Below are positions 1 through 9,499 of a stretch of 21,086 bases of DNA, piece after piece. A program made the translations under genes and the position numbers. The notes beneath the pieces are model-generated. The model did no database searches and was not told where the DNA came from. It was given only the letters and a program-made list of their open reading frames with translations. Location: contig JAUCBJ010007865.1 of assembly GCA_032718475.1 (NCBI GenBank), forward strand, positions 1 to 21,086. Reading direction: 5' to 3'. This DNA comes from Nemertoderma westbladi. Its lineage: Eukaryota > Xenacoelomorpha > Nemertodermatida > Nemertodermatidae. How positions within the stretch are numbered: the stretch's first letter is position 1; the number at the start of each line of letters is the position of its first letter.

Positions 1-766
1 GACTAATACTGTGGATACAGCGCCATATACCGTAACACTTATAGTTCTGAGATTTTACTCATTATTATTATCAGATTTTATTTGCCCTTTATTTGTATAT
101 TTTTTCCGGTGTATTTTTAGCAAAACAAAACGGCTACAAAATACGGTACATTTTTCTCTGATTTTTGGTTTATTTAGAGGCTATACTCTGGATCCTAACG
201 GACCCAAAGTATCCCTCACCCGGTTTCTATCTTTTTCCTCATCCCAGAGGTTTTTCTGCAGTGTTACAGTACTGTAAGCTATTTCATTTATTTAGAAGGA
301 AGCAATATACAGTATTATTTGGGAAGAATAGAAAATCACTGTGTTTTTGTACTATATTGTAAAGTTGTGGATGTCCGTAAATAACAAGTCATTGAAGGAC
401 CGTGTTCTAGTGGAAATATTTTATGTTAGCCGGAAAACCAAAACACTAAGCGAAAGTAGAGCACTACCTGGAACCTTTTTGAGATTCAAAGCCGTTTTAG
501 GAGTTTATCGTGCCAAGGAGCACGAGAAATCCATTACAATGTGCATATCTTGACAATTTATCTTATTCATTTTAATTGTGTATTCAATTCAATACTGGGA
601 GACGGCCCGGTCCAAAAAATTCCCAAAGCAGTTCGCTATCCGATAGCTATCGCTATCACTTTAATTTTCAATTCACAATACAATATAGAACTGGACAGTA
701 TACAAGTACAGACGATTAGGCATTGTTTTAATACTGTACAATGAAAGCGAACAAAGAGGAAAGGGT
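1..766. other. gene-free AT-rich stretch
   Basis: No recognisable gene, RNA or repeat is seen. Several short open frames exist, none with a family signature or sustained codon bias. The frame at 371-553 begins with a basic, weakly helix-like stretch (SLKDRVLVEIFY) that faintly recalls N-terminal DNA-binding parts of some transposon-related proteins. The similarity is too short to call. Confidence 0.5.
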
Positions 767-824
767 TGCTGTAGGGTTGTAGGGCTGTAGGGCTGTAGGG
801 CTGTAGGGCTGTAGGGCTGTAGGT
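767..824 (+). repeat. 8-bp microsatellite (AGGGCTGT)n
   Basis: About seven consecutive 8-bp units of AGGGCTGT are visible, the first with one substitution (TTGTAGGG), ending in GTAGGTAGG. This is a simple-sequence tract. It is not the animal telomere repeat. Confidence 0.9.
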
Positions 825-1029
825 AGGTTCTTTATTAATAAAATGAAAGCGAATTCTAATCTGAGCTTTAAAGAAATTTAATGTACCGGTTGACCGGTGT
901 TTGAGTAGTGTAGGGCTTACTGCATCCTGATAACTCCTTTAAATTTACATACTTGTGTGTAAAAAGTGTGATGATCCGAGTGCTTTGTTACACGAACGAA
1001 TGTAGTGAGTGAGTGAATATAAACTGGAC

Positions 1030-1185
1030 ATATTGGACTATAATTGGACAAACTATAAGAAGTAGCCCTATGTTTTCGTTGTAAAAATATACATTTGTAC
1101 TATTGGACAAACTATAAGAAATAGCCCTACATATTTTTGTTGTAAACATGGACATACCATTGGACAAACAATAAGAGGTGTAGGC
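1030..1185 (+). repeat. decayed ~58-bp tandem repeat, three copies
   Basis: The phrase ATTGGACAAACTATAAGA begins at 1043 and 1102, and a one-base variant of it begins at 1159, giving periods of 59 and 57 bp. Each copy is followed by a GTAGCCCTA-like block and a T-rich GTTGTAAA segment. The copies differ by substitutions and small indels, so the array is old. No coding potential is apparent. Confidence 0.8.
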
Positions 1186-1870
1186 CTAGTAAGTGGGAAG
1201 TGTCGCTATATGTTAAAGTTGATTAAGTCGAAATTTCTCGCCCATTTGTAGTTGGCAACCATCATCCAAACGTAGTAAACGAAGTTGTGCTAGTTACTGT
1301 AGTATTAGCGTACAAATAGTATATGCATATGCAATGGGCCTGGAAATTCTCGATGAATTATTTGAAATAATTTCGGCGCCATACAATCAGAGAGCGCGAA
1401 CACTACACCTTCGTCTGTTTAACAATTAATTTTTAAATTTGATTAACACGTATTAACACCTATTATCCCCACGAACACGCAGACCAACCGCCCAGTCCGT
1501 GCCACGAAGAACCACGACGAAATACTGTAGGTGAAGATGTTCCTACGACCACTTATCTGCACCACTGATGGCATGTGGTGTAAGGAGACAGACATTTTAA
1601 TCCGCCATCTCGCGTAGTCGTTAGTCACCAGACGTTAGGGGATGAAGGAACGAGTCCTAGCATCAGTCTTGGTTGGAGTGCGAAGGAGGTTGTAGTTCGC
1701 CCCTGCGCATTACTGCAAAAACGCGCAAAACTGCGCATTACTAGTAATATAATACCCCCTCTAAATCATAATGGACACAATGGACTTATCGTTCAATATA
1801 CATACAACGTAGTTTAACACGTCGGGCAAGCGTACTTTGATGCTGACACATCAAGAGCACAAATATATGG
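1186..1870. other. no gene seen
   Basis: This stretch has mixed composition. A short open frame on the minus strand (1628-1443) has no family signature. Around 1700-1740 there are two GCGCATTACT phrases separated by an AAAACGCGC segment, a minor local repeat. Nothing else can be supported. Confidence 0.5.
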
Positions 1871-2966
1871 GTGTCACTGTTCACTGAGTAGACTAAACTC
1901 CATGTTAACGCAGCAACTTTTGGGTGTCACTGTTCACTGTATAGACTAAACTCAATGTTAACGCAGCAACGTTTGGGTGTCACTGTTCACTGTAGGCTAT
2001 AGACTAAACTCAATGTTAACGCAGCAACTTTTGGGTGTCACTGTTCACTGTATAGACTAAACTCAATGTTAACGCAGCAACTTTTTGGTGTCACTGTTCA
2101 CTGTACAGTATAGACTAAACTCAATGTTAACGCAGCAACTTTTGGGTGTCACTGTTCACTGTATAGACTAAACTCAATGTTAACGCAGCAACTTTTGGGT
2201 GTCACTGTTCACTGTATAGACTAAATTCAACGTTAACGCAACAACTTTTGGGTGTCACTGTTCACTGTACAGTATAGACTAAACTCAATGTTAACGCAGC
2301 AACTTTTGGGTGTCACTGTTCACTGTACAGTATAGACTAAACTCAATGTTTACGCAGCAACTTTTGGGTGTCACTGTTCACTGTATAGACTAAATTCAAC
2401 GTTAACGCAACAAATTTTGGGTGTCACTGTTCACTGTACAGTATAGACTAAACTCAATGTTAACGCAGCAACTTTTTGGTGTCACTGTTCACTGTACAGT
2501 ATAGACTAAACTCAATGTTAACGCAGCAACTTTTGGGTGTCACTGTTCACTGTACAGTATAGACTAAACTCAATGTTAACGCAGCAACTTTTGGGTGTCA
2601 CTGTTCACTGTATAGACTAAATTCAACGTTAACGCAACAAATTTTGGGTGTCACTGTTCACTGTACAGTATAGACTAAACTCAATGTTAACGCAGCAACT
2701 TTTTGGTGTCACTGTTCACTGTACAGTATAGACTAAACTCAATGTTAACGCAGCAACTTTTGGGTGTCACTGTTCACTGTATAGACTAAACTCAATGTTA
2801 ACGCAGCAACTTTTGGGTGTCACTGTTCACTGTATAGACTAAATTCAACGTTAACGCAACAACTTTTGGGTGTCACTGTTCACTGTACAGTATAGACTAA
2901 ACTCAATGTTAACGCAGCAACTTTTGGGTGTCACTGTTCACTGTATAGACTAAATTCAACGTTAAC
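1871..2966 (+). repeat. 53/58-bp minisatellite with 227-bp higher-order period
   Basis: About 20 head-to-tail units each begin GTGTCACTGTTCACTGTA and contain GACTAAACTCAATGTTAACG. Unit starts are spaced 53 or 58 bp, and the difference is presence of an extra ACAGT after CACTGT. A third variant is 53 bp long with ATTCAACGTTAACGCAACA. Starts at 2310, 2537 and 2764 are exactly 227 bp apart. Units 9-12 and 13-16 follow the same variant order (58, 53, 58, 58), so four-unit blocks were duplicated. Neither unit length is a multiple of three. The array ends abruptly inside a unit at a reverse transcriptase fragment. No protein or RNA function is implied. Confidence 0.95.
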
Positions 2967-2968
2967 TT

Positions 2969-4320
2969 GAGGACTTGAGACTTGAGGACATTAAGTATAA
3001 ATCATGTATGAATCAAAAAGTTAAGAATAATAATTTCAGTTTTAGACACATTGATGCAATTGCAGTTTGTGATATAATTTCAAAACTAAATGAAAATAAA
3101 TCACAGGGTCCCTCAAAAGTTCCACCCAAAATAATAAAATTAATAGCACCTTATATAGTATTTATCTTCACTTATTTAATTAACGGCCAATATTTATAGG
3201 CCAATATCAGTAACTTCATCTTTCGCAAATATATATGAACGTGTTATTTATATCCAATTAATAAATTATATAACTAAAAATAAACTACTCCCAACCAAAT
3301 AGTTCGGATTTAGGAAATCATATTCTACAAAGGACGCTATACTTTACGCAACAGAGAACTGGAGATCAAAACTTGACGTAGGAAACCATGTTGCTGTAGC
3401 AGCTCTTGACTTAAGTAAGGATTTTGACTCTCTGAGCCACAGTATACTTCTCCTTAAACTGAAAGAAATCGGACTCCACTCAACTGCTGTTACTTTCATG
3501 TGCAACTACCTTACCAATCGTAAACAAAGGGTCAAAATAAATGGGGACTACTCTAGCTGGGAACAGACGGAACGGGGAATTCCACAAGGAACGCTTCTAG
3601 GCCCACTTATGTTCCTCATATACGTCAATGAAATATCGGAATCTGAGAATCTTAACATCATTCAATACGCTGACGATACCCTTATTTTTGCTACAGGACC
3701 AGATCCTATAACAGCCACCAAAATACTAGCGGAACGTATAACAAAAATAGAACGACAATTTTGTAACTCTAAAAATGCAAGTAAATACGGAAAAAACAGA
3801 GGTCATCTTAATAACACCTAATTCTAGAACCACTGAAATCAATGAAATTAACCTACAATTAGGAAAAACAATAATACAACAAAGTTGGCAATTCAAATAC
3901 TTAGGAGCATCGATTGATAACAAACTAAATTGGAAACCACAAATTAAATCAATCACAGAAAAAATGACCCACGCAGTATCCTGTCTAAGACTAATAAAGG
4001 GCCAATTACCAACAAGCACAACACTTACTGTATTTAAAGCAACTGTTCTGCCATTACATAACTACTGCTGTGAAATTATCGCTCCACTTCACGAAACACA
4101 TGGGTACATAAATACGGGCTAGATAAAATACAAAATTACAGATTACGCACCGTTTACTGCAAAAAAAATTAGAGACGCTACAGGGACAGAACTACGTTCA
4201 CAAGCAAAATTACCACATTTACAAGCACTTAGGAATTACTATGCATTAAAATACTATTATAAATACTTTTACGATCTATCGACACCGTTTAAAAATTGTA
4301 AACTCTTATCGTGAACTAAA
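2969..4320 (+). pseudogene. decayed non-LTR retrotransposon reverse transcriptase (CR1/L2/Jockey group)
   Basis: The translation across several frames matches the reverse transcriptase of CR1/L2/Jockey-type LINEs, which copies element RNA into DNA at a nicked target. In order: a fingers segment ending near LIN at 3180; the RPISVTSSFANIYERV motif from about 3200; FGFRKSYSTKDA after an in-frame TAG at 3300-3302; the first catalytic block as LSKDFDS (usually SKAFDS); GIPQGTLLGPLMF; the YADDT active site near 3670; then NTEKTEVILI and FKYLGASIDNKLNW. A frameshift near 3770 moves the frame. Further frame changes and stops follow 4122, where LDKIQNYRLRTVYC is still readable. About 25 codons are missing before RPIS, where a short AGGCCAATAT duplication sits. 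There is no endonuclease domain or 3' tail. It is dead and truncated at both ends, between the minisatellite and the PRDM9-like remains. Confidence 0.9.
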
Positions 4321-4329
4321 TCTAATCTC

Positions 4330-5030
4330 TTTCTCTCAGCACATCCACCTCCATTACTCTGGTATCTAAAAATTACCTCCTGATTATCAGACTGGTAACT
4401 GCCACACCCGGTACACAGAATCATCCCGTCTTCAAAAACTTTCATTCCTAATTTCTTATTCTTAGTTTGTTTAGTAATTAATCCCATTTCTTCCGCGTAT
4501 CCCGTTCCGTACCAAGTAAGGAGTTCCGTACCGGCTGCAACTGGTTAACAGACCCGATAATACATCTCCTCTCCGAACTGAAACCCACAAACAGTTTGTT
4601 CCTCTTCCCATTTGGCGCAGTTTAGTGGTAAACTGCGCCAAATGGGAAGAGGAACAAACCGTTTGTGGGTTCCACCTTGCGCATCCAATTCGACTTGAAC
4701 TCCCATCTCCCGCTGATAGTAAATAATTTACCCTCATCGTCCAACTTCAACCAGCTGTAACCGTCCCGTCGGGCTTCCCGGGTTTAGGTTTACCTGGTTT
4801 CCTCCTTCCGTCATAAGGGCCAAAGAATGTTCCCGGAATCAGGTCGACCTTGGTAAACACTCCTTTATTATGAATAGGGGATTTCTTTATCTCCAAACAC
4901 GACGGAATTGTTCTGCTGCCCAGGTTCCTTCCACCAGGATTTGTTTCAGTATTCGGTATGAAGTTAAATTCCCCGTGTACTGGACACTGCCAGAATGTTC
5001 GCAGACTGCAAAGGTCGCAGAATAAAGTTG
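4330..5030 (-). pseudogene. PRDM9-like PR/SET domain pseudogene
   Basis: Read on the minus strand, this is a PRDM9/Meisetz-type PR/SET region. In that family the PR/SET domain is a histone H3 lysine methyltransferase acting in meiotic nuclei. Visible in order: zinc knuckle FCDLC...CPVHG (about 5020-4970), LEIKKSPIHNKGVFTKVDL, IPGTFFGPYDG (about 4810), then after a frameshift near 4765 DGYSWLKLDDEGK, SNWMRKV, then an inverted duplication, NCAKWEEEQ (about 4625-4600), GEEMYYRVC, a TAA stop at 4547-4545, and ELLTWYGTGYAEEMG (about 4520-4490). The WYG motif, including the tyrosine corresponding to a catalytic residue in active PRDM9, is kept. A CTGC pair near 4420 may be a remnant of the following zinc finger. 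The whole domain lies without introns. At least one frameshift, one stop and the inverted insertion make it non-functional. Paralogous PRDM genes are less likely because of the zinc knuckle and NCA-EEEQ motifs. Confidence 0.85.
4582..4671. repeat. 43-bp-arm hairpin from local inverted duplication
   Basis: The left arm 4582-4624 and right arm 4629-4671 are reverse complements with one mismatch, separated by the 4-base loop GTGG at 4625-4628. On the minus strand the lower-coordinate arm encodes the expected PR/SET segment NCAKWEEEQTVCGFQ. The other arm is an inverted copy inserted between WMRKV and NCAK. It therefore looks like a mutation product, not an RNA gene. Confidence 0.95.
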
Positions 5031-5049
5031 TTGAAGGATTTTATAGGGC

Positions 5050-5450
5050 AATTACGGTTGGCGTAATCGACCTCCTTTCTGGATCGTAAACCACGTCGCG
5101 GTTCGAAAGGAGCAGTCGATTTAGAAGTGACGACATTTTAATGCGACTCAACTGTAGAAGAACCCGAAATCAATTAGCCATTTCATCAGCTATAACTTAT
5201 TCTTCTTCGTCAGCTACTGAGGTCGGACTACCCCGACTAGAAGTCCTTTCGGCTTCGGTTCCAACGCGTCCGAAACTGTTAGCGAGTTTATCGTTAACCG
5301 ATTCCACGACACTCCGTACAGACAGACAGTATCCGAATGTCTACCGGTACAGACAGACAGTATCCGAATGTCTACCGGAACTGACGCCATCAACATCCTC
5401 CAACAGATCGATCGCTATTATATCAGATAGATTCACATTGGGAATACAGA
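5050..5450 (-). pseudogene. possible linker/SSXRD-side remains of the PRDM9-like gene
   Basis: Upstream of the zinc knuckle on the minus strand, the readable pieces are hydrophilic and basic or acidic: GLRSRKEVDYANRN near 5090-5055, and TEAERTSSRGSPTSVADEEE near 5260-5205. In PRDM9 an SSXRD motif rich in K/R and a disordered linker precede the SET domain, so the position and character fit. The motif match is weak, and frames are broken by stops and a 31-bp tandem duplication. This is an inference from context more than from sequence identity. Confidence 0.35.
5316..5377. repeat. 31-bp perfect tandem duplication
   Basis: Two adjacent 31-bp copies beginning GTACAGACAGACAGTATCCG lie at 5316-5346 and 5347-5377. 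Because 31 is not a multiple of three, the duplication would shift any reading frame through the presumed linker of the PRDM9-like gene. Confidence 0.9.
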
Positions 5451-5479
5451 ACATTCTAGCGTTTCTGTTATTTTCTCGA

Positions 5480-6790
5480 TGAAATCAGTTGGTTCGCTAA
5501 TCGATAGCGAATTAATCGATAATATCGGTCGGAGATAGAGTCATTAAGTTTCCTTCTGTGGCTGAAAGCGGACATGTTTAATTAATTACCAATTTTATAG
5601 ACATTTCATAGACATTTTAATTGGGTATTAATGTTGCCACATACAGTATTTAAATAATAAAGTTAGTGTAATCGCCCACACTGAGCTCGCAGGTACTGTA
5701 GTTTCTTTTAGGCTATTAATGTCAACAAAATTGCTAAAAATTTAACATAAAAAAGTATATCTCATCAATTTAAACAATGTTAACACAAAAAAATATTCAG
5801 AACTAAATAAAAAATATTTTTTGGGCTTCACAACAGATTAACCAAACATCAAAATTGATTGTTAAACGCCAAAAACAATAACCACAAATAAACAAAGTAA
5901 TTGTCTCCAAAACCAATTATCCATACCAAAATTAAGGACAAACATCAGTCAAACACCCAAAATAAATAAAACTTTTCTCCAAAATAAATTCCCCCAAAAT
6001 AAATATATTATAAACCCAATTTAAATTAATATCGAGAAAATCATTTTGAAATACCAATTGAGGGAAAGGAGCAGTTTATATATGTTGTACTTTCTAAGAA
6101 AAATAATAAACAATATCATTAAAAATTAAGAAAAATGAGCAGGTTACAGTGTCAGTATACTACAATATACAAATGAATAAACATATATAAAATAGAAATT
6201 GGTAATCAATGATAAAGTTCCCGTAAAATATTGGCGGAAACGTCATATTTGGTGCGGGAAGTATCGTTTTGGGGTACAAATAATTATATTTTGGTTACCG
6301 GTTTGCAGTAATTTAATTATTTTTGGGATGCGAGATTTTTAAATTGGGGGATGTAAATTGTTGTCGCTATTAAAGAACATTAATCGAACATAACGGCAAA
6401 TAATAGCAGCAAACGATATGGCAGATATTGTGGAATGGGGAGTCTACCAATTGTTCATTATTGGAGCTTTTCCCCAATCATTTTCCCTCAATAAATATTT
6501 CATGGTATTTTGCTGGTGTTGTTCAGAGATAGCGCGATTCGGGTAACCTTTATGTTGATAAAAATAATATCCCTCCGGTAAATATATAAAAACTCTATAA
6601 ATTATTTAATTAATATGGCCGTACTATTTACTAATTATAATAATATTAACTAATAACTAATATTACTAATTAATATGGCGTTAATACTCTCTCCAGTTTT
6701 ATAAAAAATATCCCCGCCACTAGATTCATTACCGGCGCCCGCGCCATCTATATGGGGTGGGAATTTACCCCTCTCAGTTTAATATCCGTT
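5480..6790. other. very AT-rich, gene-free; possible intron of the PRDM9-like gene
   Basis: Long A-rich runs dominate 5700-6150 and T/A alternation dominates 6560-6700. No protein motif, RNA gene or mobile element is recognised. It lies between the KRAB-related and PR/SET parts of the PRDM9-like gene on the minus strand, so it may be intronic. Clear splice sites at its borders were not identified. Confidence 0.4.
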
Positions 6791-7086
6791 TTATAACCTC
6801 TTCCATCTAAGAATCGATACTTCTCTCTTCACTCGGACTGCTGCTACTTCCCTCGCTACGCTCGATGCTGTCGCTGTACCGTTCATCCGGGCGTGGCGTC
6901 GCGTTCCTTCTGTAATAAGGAAGTACCGGATCCGAGTACAGGCCACGGATTCCGTGTCAGATTCATCCAAACAAACATCGACAATAATAACCTGAAATAT
7001 GGAGTGATCCATAGAAACGGAACCATCTTTATCTCCCACCTCAACTATCATATCCATCGGTTCATCATTGATTCCCACTATCTTAC
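6791..7086 (-). other. acidic open frame between KRAB-like and PR/SET parts
   Basis: The minus-strand frame from 7078 to 6791 (95 residues) begins MGINDEPMDMIVEVGDKDG and is acidic in its first half and basic at its end. No family is recognised. It lies directly downstream of the KRAB-related segment, where PRDM9 proteins carry a variable acidic linker, so it could be part of that decayed gene. Alternatively it is intronic, because a splice-donor-like AAG|GTAAGA occurs just before it (GTAAGA at 7086-7081). An overlapping plus-strand frame (6893-7285) has no support. Confidence 0.3.
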
Positions 7087-7318
7087 CTTAAGGAATAACT
7101 TTCATACCAGACATTCTAATAGTCCTTATCTTCATAAAATCTGGAGGTTCTATTGGTTTGGCTCTGAGCTCGTTAAATCAGCATCTCGAATTGGTCCTTC
7201 AAGGCCAACGATCGACGTCTATCGTACAGTAGATGCTCATTACTTCCCATTCACGGTCGTAAAAGTAGTGATGGATAGAATCTAACTCATTGTCTTCAAC
7301 AGCAGAATTCATTGACAT
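7087..7318 (-). pseudogene. KRAB-related N-terminus of the PRDM9-like gene
   Basis: The minus-strand frame starting with ATG at 7318-7316 reads MSMNSAVEDNELDSIHHYFY then DREWEVMSIYC. This matches the YF..EEW..M signature of KRAB-related domains in PRDM9 and SSX proteins. After a frame change it continues SLALKDQFEMLI, and after another ELRAKPIEPPDFMK, equivalent to the conserved end of that domain (family form ...PxFM). In active PRDM9 this domain makes protein contacts. Two frameshifts within about 60 codons mark it as decayed. It shares strand and correct order with the PR/SET remains at 5030-4330. The signature is short, so the call leans partly on that linkage. A splice-donor-like GTAAGA follows at 7086-7081. 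Confidence 0.6.
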
Positions 7319-8440
7319 CGAAGAGTTAATGTGGTATAAATTGATTTAAAATACTAATAATAAAATTATATAAAAATACAGTTCGACCTTTTGTCATTCT
7401 AGAAGTAGAACGTACTCTAAACGAATATATTTTAGTGATACAGTAGGCCTACTGTAGGTACCATTAGAAAAACTAAGCAAGCTATTGTAGGTTAGGTGTC
7501 AGACAGGTCTGGTCTGTACCGTAACTGTCGGTTAGTAAGTAGGTCGGTTATCGTTTATTATATAATAACCTATAAAGATAAACTAAATCCTAAAAAAATT
7601 ACCGGAAACAAACGCTCATGATTGGCGGTTTACAATGTGGGAATTTTGAATCGCACTATAGTTTTGTACGGTTGTTTAAGTGGTTACTTTACTACATCAG
7701 AAAGAAAGTGTTTTTGAATATTTTACTATGTACATGTACAATGTAATTGTATTTGTACCATCCTGTAGTAATTTCTAGTCAATTAGTGACCTTAAAAAAC
7801 AAAATGTCTAAGTTCCTTTTATGAGTCAACGACTCGTATTTTTGACACTTAACTTGGCTTTTGAAGCCTGCAAATGTCAACTGTGATAAGGTCGTGGCGA
7901 AGGATGGAAGAGTAGTGGGTTATTTACAAACTATGCCTGCGAAAGGTCATAACCAATAAGAATCTGACAGCGAAAGGTAGTATTCGCCTTGGCCTGCTTA
8001 GAAACCTGTCAAAGATAATTATTGAATTCAGGATCACAACCGGCCATCCGCCGCTCCTCGCTCCGCCTTGTTTGACTGACTGACTGACACTGAGAATATA
8101 GGCCTACGTACTGTAGTATACGGTATCCATCCTAAACTACAGTAGACAAAGCCTATCTAGGGCGATAAGTAGAATACACTATCTCTAAGTGGTGATAATT
8201 ACTATTCACATTGTATTTGTACAGGCAGACAGGACGGCACCCCAACAATATTAGACATACTGTACAAGAATTAAGCTAAGCAAATAAGCCTACATTTTTA
8301 TAATACATTTACTGATATACCCAATCAGCCAATCAGACCATAAATTACCAATTAATTAGCCTTAAAATCACCCTAACCACCTAGAGTAGCCAGCTGCAAA
8401 TGGGGTATAAAATCGCGTAAGAACACCTTAATTCTGAGAG
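7319..8440. other. no gene seen
   Basis: Mixed-composition non-coding DNA. GCGAAAGGT occurs twice (about 7938 and 7971). A short CG-richer patch lies at 8040-8070 next to a (TGAC)n run at 8074-8088. These could be upstream of a minus-strand gene, but no promoter can be assigned. Confidence 0.45.
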
Positions 8441-8459
8441 GAATCGTAATAAAAGAACG

Positions 8460-8640
8460 CTGTAACATGAACACAACATTGAAAGTCCGCGTAATATAAT
8501 CACAAAAGCGAAATCGCGCGGTTACATAAATGCAACGCCGAAAGTATTCGGTAACATGAACGAACATATCACCGAAAATGTGCGGTAACATAAACACTAG
8601 GCCTACCTACACCGAAAACGCGATGTTCAGATTACGGGTA
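8460..8640. repeat. degenerate tandem repeat with GTAACATGAAC units
   Basis: Related blocks starting TGTAACATGAAC (8461), GTTACATAAATG (8521), GTAACATGAACG (8551) and GTAACATAAACA (8585) are each followed by a CCGAAA(A/G)-like segment and a CG-rich end. Spacing is about 30-60 bp and irregular. This looks like an old minisatellite. The open frame on its minus strand (8597-8373) reflects the repeat. Confidence 0.6.
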
Positions 8641-9060
8641 ATATTAAATACGGTACATTACCAGTACCGGTAGGCTTGTTATTTAATAAACAAAAGTACG
8701 CTAGAGTATAAAAATATTCAAATGTTTAAATACTTCATCAAGCATTGTTGAAAAACAACAGGCTTAGAAGAATAGGCCTACTAATTATTATGATTAACGC
8801 CACAGAATAAAAATACCTTGCCAACTCATAGATAAATGAAAAAAAAATAAAATTTAATGTTATAATTATTCTAGAAATATCAAACTTACCGGTATGATAA
8901 ACGAAACCTAGGCCGACCGTTATCTATGTATGGTACCTACGGCAACCGGTACACTAGGCCTATAAGCTCTTCCGGAAGGCTTTACCATGGCCATGGGCCT
9001 ACCATCCTACCTAATGCATATCTTCATATTGAAAGGGGATGAGTAGGCCTACACCGCTAA

Positions 9061-9191
9061 AAAGTTTCACTTTACCGATTGTTATACTGACTACCGGTAC
9101 GTGCTTATTGCCTGAATGTATATCAACCGAGGCTGTCAGCTATCTTCAGAAAATGTTTCACTTTACCGATTGGCACACTGCTACCGGTACA
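9061..9191 (+). repeat. two imperfect ~40-bp direct repeats
   Basis: GTTTCACTTTACCGATTG followed by an ACTG-type spacer and CTACCGGTAC occurs at 9064-9100 and again at 9155-9190. The surrounding 8.6-9.5 kb is rich in the palindromes ACCGGT and AGGCCT. Confidence 0.8.
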
Positions 9192-9439
9192 TATAGGGTC
9201 ATATAGACTATAATGCAAGGACCACTGTCCGTAGTCCTTGCTATAATGTCAATCTCTGCATGTCTGCATGTGTAACACCGAAGTCTGTCTTCAGACAAGC
9301 TACAGGTCAAAACATTAAATATCCTCGCATTCCTTTTATTATAGGCCCTAAGCGGTTCAAACTGAAACATTTCAGATATGAATTTATCTTTGTAGCACGT
9401 AGGGCGTATGGGGTTTATCTGTTGGGGCCTCTATTGTAC

Positions 9440-9491
9440 CATGGCCTACTTTATATATATACTGTATATACCGGTACAGTAGTAGGCCATG
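9440..9491. repeat. inverted repeat, 11-bp arms
   Basis: CATGGCCTACT at 9440-9450 and its exact reverse complement AGTAGGCCATG at 9481-9491 enclose 30 bases that include alternating TATATATA and CTGTATATA. Outside the arms GTAC is repeated with a two-base offset. It could form a stem-loop. No function is implied. Confidence 0.75.
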
Positions 9492-9499
9492 ATTGTACC

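Noticed and set aside
341-553. Possible transposon-derived DNA-binding N-terminus (SLKDRVLVEIFY...)
   Set aside because: The resemblance is limited to about a dozen residues and no further domain follows.
1871-2966. Zinc-finger array of the PRDM9-like gene as a minisatellite
   Set aside because: C2H2 arrays repeat every 84 bp in frame. This array has 53- and 58-bp units, no C..C/H..H pattern, and is separated from the pseudogene by a LINE fragment.
4582-4671. MicroRNA precursor-like hairpin
   Set aside because: The arms are nearly perfectly paired over 43 bp with a 4-base loop, unlike a typical pre-miRNA. One arm is plainly PR/SET coding sequence, so a local inverted duplication explains it better.
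5141-5482. Plus-strand 113-residue ORF
   Set aside because: Partly made of the 31-bp tandem duplication and antisense to the presumed PRDM9-like linker. No motif is seen.
6893-7285. Plus-strand 130-residue ORF
   Set aside because: No family signature. It overlaps the minus-strand KRAB-related segment, which has a recognisable motif.
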